From Glutamicibacter ardleyensis (lineage in GTDB: Bacteria; Actinomycetota; Actinomycetes; Actinomycetales; Micrococcaceae): a stretch of 64,000 nt of DNA. The position numbers and the translations under genes are program-made. The notes below the pieces were generated by a model. That model had not been told where the DNA came from, ran no database searches, and saw nothing but the letters and a program-made list of their open reading frames with translations. Positions 62,665 to 64,000 of the stretch are shown one piece after another. The first letter of the stretch is position 1, and every line of letters begins with the position of its first letter. The stretch spans positions 558,001-622,000 of the forward strand of contig NZ_BMKX01000002.1 of assembly GCF_014644555.1 (NCBI RefSeq), given 5' to 3'.

Positions 62665-63321
62665 GTGGCACGTGTGAAGCGGGCAGTAAACGCCCATAAG
62701 AAGCGTCGCGTCGTTCTGGAACGCGCAAAGGGTTACCGCGGTCAGCGTTCGCGCCTGTACCGTAAGGCCAAGGAGCAGTTGCTCCACTCGTACGTTTACA
62801 GCTTCAATGACCGTCGCAAGCGCAAGGGTGACTTCCGTCGCCTGTGGATCCAGCGTATCAACGCCGCATCCCGCGCTAACGGTCTGACCTACAACCGCTT
62901 GATCCAGGGCCTGAAGGCCGCTGAGGTCGAGGTTGACCGTCGTATGCTTTCCGAGCTTGCTGTTTCGGATTCGAACGCTTTCGCTACCTTGGTTAAGGTT
63001 GCTAAGGACGCTCTTCCAGCAGACGTCAACGCACCACGTAACGCTGAAGTAGCAGTTGCTCCAAAGGCAGCTAAGGCTCCTAAGGCTGCTGCACCAGCAG
63101 CTAAGTCCGTCGAAGGCGAAGGCGTAGTCAAGGCCGTTGAGGGCGAAGACGCACCAGAAGGCTTCGTCATCAAGGGCAACGCCGGTTCGAACAAGTACCA
63201 CGTTCCAGGTTCCACCTGGTACGAGCAGACCGAAGCCGAGTTCTGGTTCAACTCGACCGACGCTGCTAAGGCTGCAGGCTTCGAGCCAGCTGGTGGAGAA
63301 TCCCGCCAGCAGATGAAGTAA
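62665..63321 (+). CDS. rplT: 50S ribosomal protein L20 with C-terminal extension
   Basis: Residues 1-122 are a standard L20 ([60 protein letters not shown]). An Ala/Lys/Pro linker (123-145) and acidic patch lead to a compact 50-residue domain: [20 protein letters not shown], then [26 protein letters not shown]. This resembles the short 'sunset' type domain known from other actinobacterial proteins. L20 is normally about 120-130 residues. Start ATG/GTG at 62665 follows AAGGAG by 9 nt. Confidence 0.95.
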   Translation: MARVKRAVNAHKKRRVVLERAKGYRGQRSRLYRKAKEQLLHSYVYSFNDRRKRKGDFRRLWIQRINAASRANGLTYNRLIQGLKAAEVEVDRRMLSELAVSDSNAFATLVKVAKDALPADVNAPRNAEVAVAPKAAKAPKAAAPAAKSVEGEGVVKAVEGEDAPEGFVIKGNAGSNKYHVPGSTWYEQTEAEFWFNSTDAAKAAGFEPAGGESRQQMK

Positions 63322-63364
63322 ATCCGTTTCTCCCTTTGAGCTAAGCCTCAGGTAGGACAGATCA

Positions 63365-63411
63365 CACCGAAGGGTGGGCACCGCACATAGTGCGGAGCCC
63401 ACCCTTCGGTG
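63365..63411 (+). terminator. Terminator of the infC-rpmI-rplT operon
   Basis: CACCGAAGGGTGGGC pairs with GCCCACCCTTCGGTG (15 bp, inner CCGCA/TGCGG), followed by TTTCT, 44 bases after rplT. Confidence 0.92.
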
Positions 63412-63421
63412 TTTCTACCGG

Positions 63422-63427
63422 TATTCT
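63422..63427 (+). promoter_or_regulatory. -10 box of the rRNA methyltransferase gene, leaderless
   Basis: TATTCT lies exactly 6 nt before ATG 63434, with no ribosome binding site. Confidence 0.55.
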
Positions 63428-63433
63428 CGTTAT

Positions 63434-64000
63434 ATGACCAGCTTCTCCAATGATGTGATGTCCAATCCACGCGCCGACCGAGTGAAGGCAGTAGCCCGGC
63501 TAGCCCACCGTAAGGGGCGGGAAGCAACCGGCGAATTCCTCGCCGAAGGTCCGCAAGCTGTGCGCGAAGCACTGCTCGCCCACCAAAGTAACGACCAGCT
63601 GGTTCAAGAGGTCTACGTGGTGCCCGGATTCTTGGAAAGTCATGAGGAATTTTCGACTTTGCTCGAGGCGGGCAACATCCACACCTTCTTTGTCACTGGC
63701 GATGTCATTTCCGCCATGGCAGACACAAAGAACCCTCAGGGTATCCTCGCCGTCGTTGCCATGTCCCAGCCGCAGCTTTTCGAAGTACTGGCCACCAAAC
63801 CGAAATTGATCGCCGTGCTGTGCCGCATTCAGGATCCGGGTAATGCCGGCACCATCTTGCGCGCCGCCGATGCCGCCGGAGCCGACGCGGTGATTATCAC
63901 CAAGGACAGCGTCGATATCTATAATCCCAAAGCCGTCCGCTCCACCGCCGGCTCACTCTTCCACCTGCCAGTGCTCAGCGACGTAGACCTCGCACAGGTT
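63434..64000 (+). CDS. TrmH/SpoU-family RNA 2'-O-methyltransferase, 3' end beyond the window
   Basis: The visible 189 residues show an N-terminal substrate-binding domain (GREATGEFLAEGPQAVREAL, KNPQGILAVVAM) and the start of the SPOUT catalytic domain (LCRIQDPGNAGTILRAADAA, with conserved NxGxxxR). The family 2'-O-methylates rRNA or tRNA ribose. The gene directly after rplT in actinobacteria is usually this one, sometimes called rRNA methyltransferase TsnR-like. ATG 63434 appears leaderless. Confidence 0.9.
   Translation, partial: MTSFSNDVMSNPRADRVKAVARLAHRKGREATGEFLAEGPQAVREALLAHQSNDQLVQEVYVVPGFLESHEEFSTLLEAGNIHTFFVTGDVISAMADTKNPQGILAVVAMSQPQLFEVLATKPKLIAVLCRIQDPGNAGTILRAADAAGADAVIITKDSVDIYNPKAVRSTAGSLFHLPVLSDVDLAQV

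Noticed and set aside
1-64000. CRISPR arrays, rRNA operons, insertion sequences
   Set aside because: No regularly spaced direct repeats, rRNA segments or transposase genes with terminal repeats were found on reading through both strands.

Overview
The window comes from a moderate-GC actinobacterium (about 55% G+C by eye), most likely a member of the Micrococcaceae such as Glutamicibacter or a relative. The evidence is marker-gene order: pnp / M16 peptidase / dapB / dapA / rnj / ftsK / pgsA / cinA / clgR / DUF3046 / recA / recX / miaB / miaA / dapF / hflX / dinG / lexA / LysM / hisC-hisB-hisH-priA / SseB / infC-rpmI-rplT / rRNA methylase. Other pointers are actinobacterial PriA, a LAxTG-anchored wall protein and SOS boxes of the TCGAAC-N4-GTTCGA type. 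The genus is inference.

Layout. 1-3438: the minus-strand ole operon (oleA and a fused oleBC cut by the left edge) for long-chain olefin synthesis. 3.8-12.6 kb: accessory metabolism, with a membrane protein, an HxlR regulator divergent from two PaaI-type thioesterases, an ADP-ribosylglycohydrolase, a DUF1883 protein, a zinc alcohol dehydrogenase, a NylB-like serine hydrolase and a large wall-anchored protein with Pro-Thr-Glu repeats. 12.6-13.5 kb is non-coding. 13.5-28.1 kb: conserved RNA decay and lysine/DAP genes (pnp, M16 peptidase, dapB, dapA, RNase J), interrupted by a decayed hicAB toxin-antitoxin pair, mtnN divergent from luxS, and two tiny proline-rich proteins. 28.2-34.2 kb: three small membrane proteins, an Opu-type osmoprotectant ABC operon and a TM2 protein. 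34.4-46.5 kb: chromosome translocation, lipid, competence/proteolysis, recombination and tRNA-modification genes. 46.6-53.4 kb: hflX-dinG, then an HNH/DUF222 protein and a GH76 hydrolase. 53.5-60.7 kb: lexA divergent from a LysM division-inhibitor candidate, the his operon, SseB and an MFS transporter. 60.8-64 kb: DUF1844 divergent from infC-rpmI-rplT, and the start of a TrmH-family methyltransferase.

How genes work together. mtnN and luxS recycle S-adenosylhomocysteine and make the AI-2 precursor. dapA, dapB and dapF are three steps of DAP/lysine synthesis. lexA, recA-recX and the LysM protein form the SOS core, with LexA boxes in front of recA and between lexA and the LysM gene. pnp and rnj are the main RNA-decay nucleases.

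Most notable readings: (i) hicA carries a single in-frame amber codon in an otherwise intact frame while hicB is intact; (ii) infC has no ATG/GTG/TTG in the right place and appears to start at ATC behind a good ribosome binding site; (iii) a 19-bp hairpin capped by a TTCG loop sits just after recA, inside the annotated 5' end of recX; (iv) about ten genes have a TANNNT -10 box exactly 6-7 nt before the start codon, i.e. look leaderless; (v) ribosomal protein L20 carries a roughly 95-residue C-terminal extension; (vi) tiny leader ORFs precede the Opu operon and hflX. I found no CRISPR array, no rRNA, no tRNA and no insertion sequence. No wholly novel multigene system is evident.
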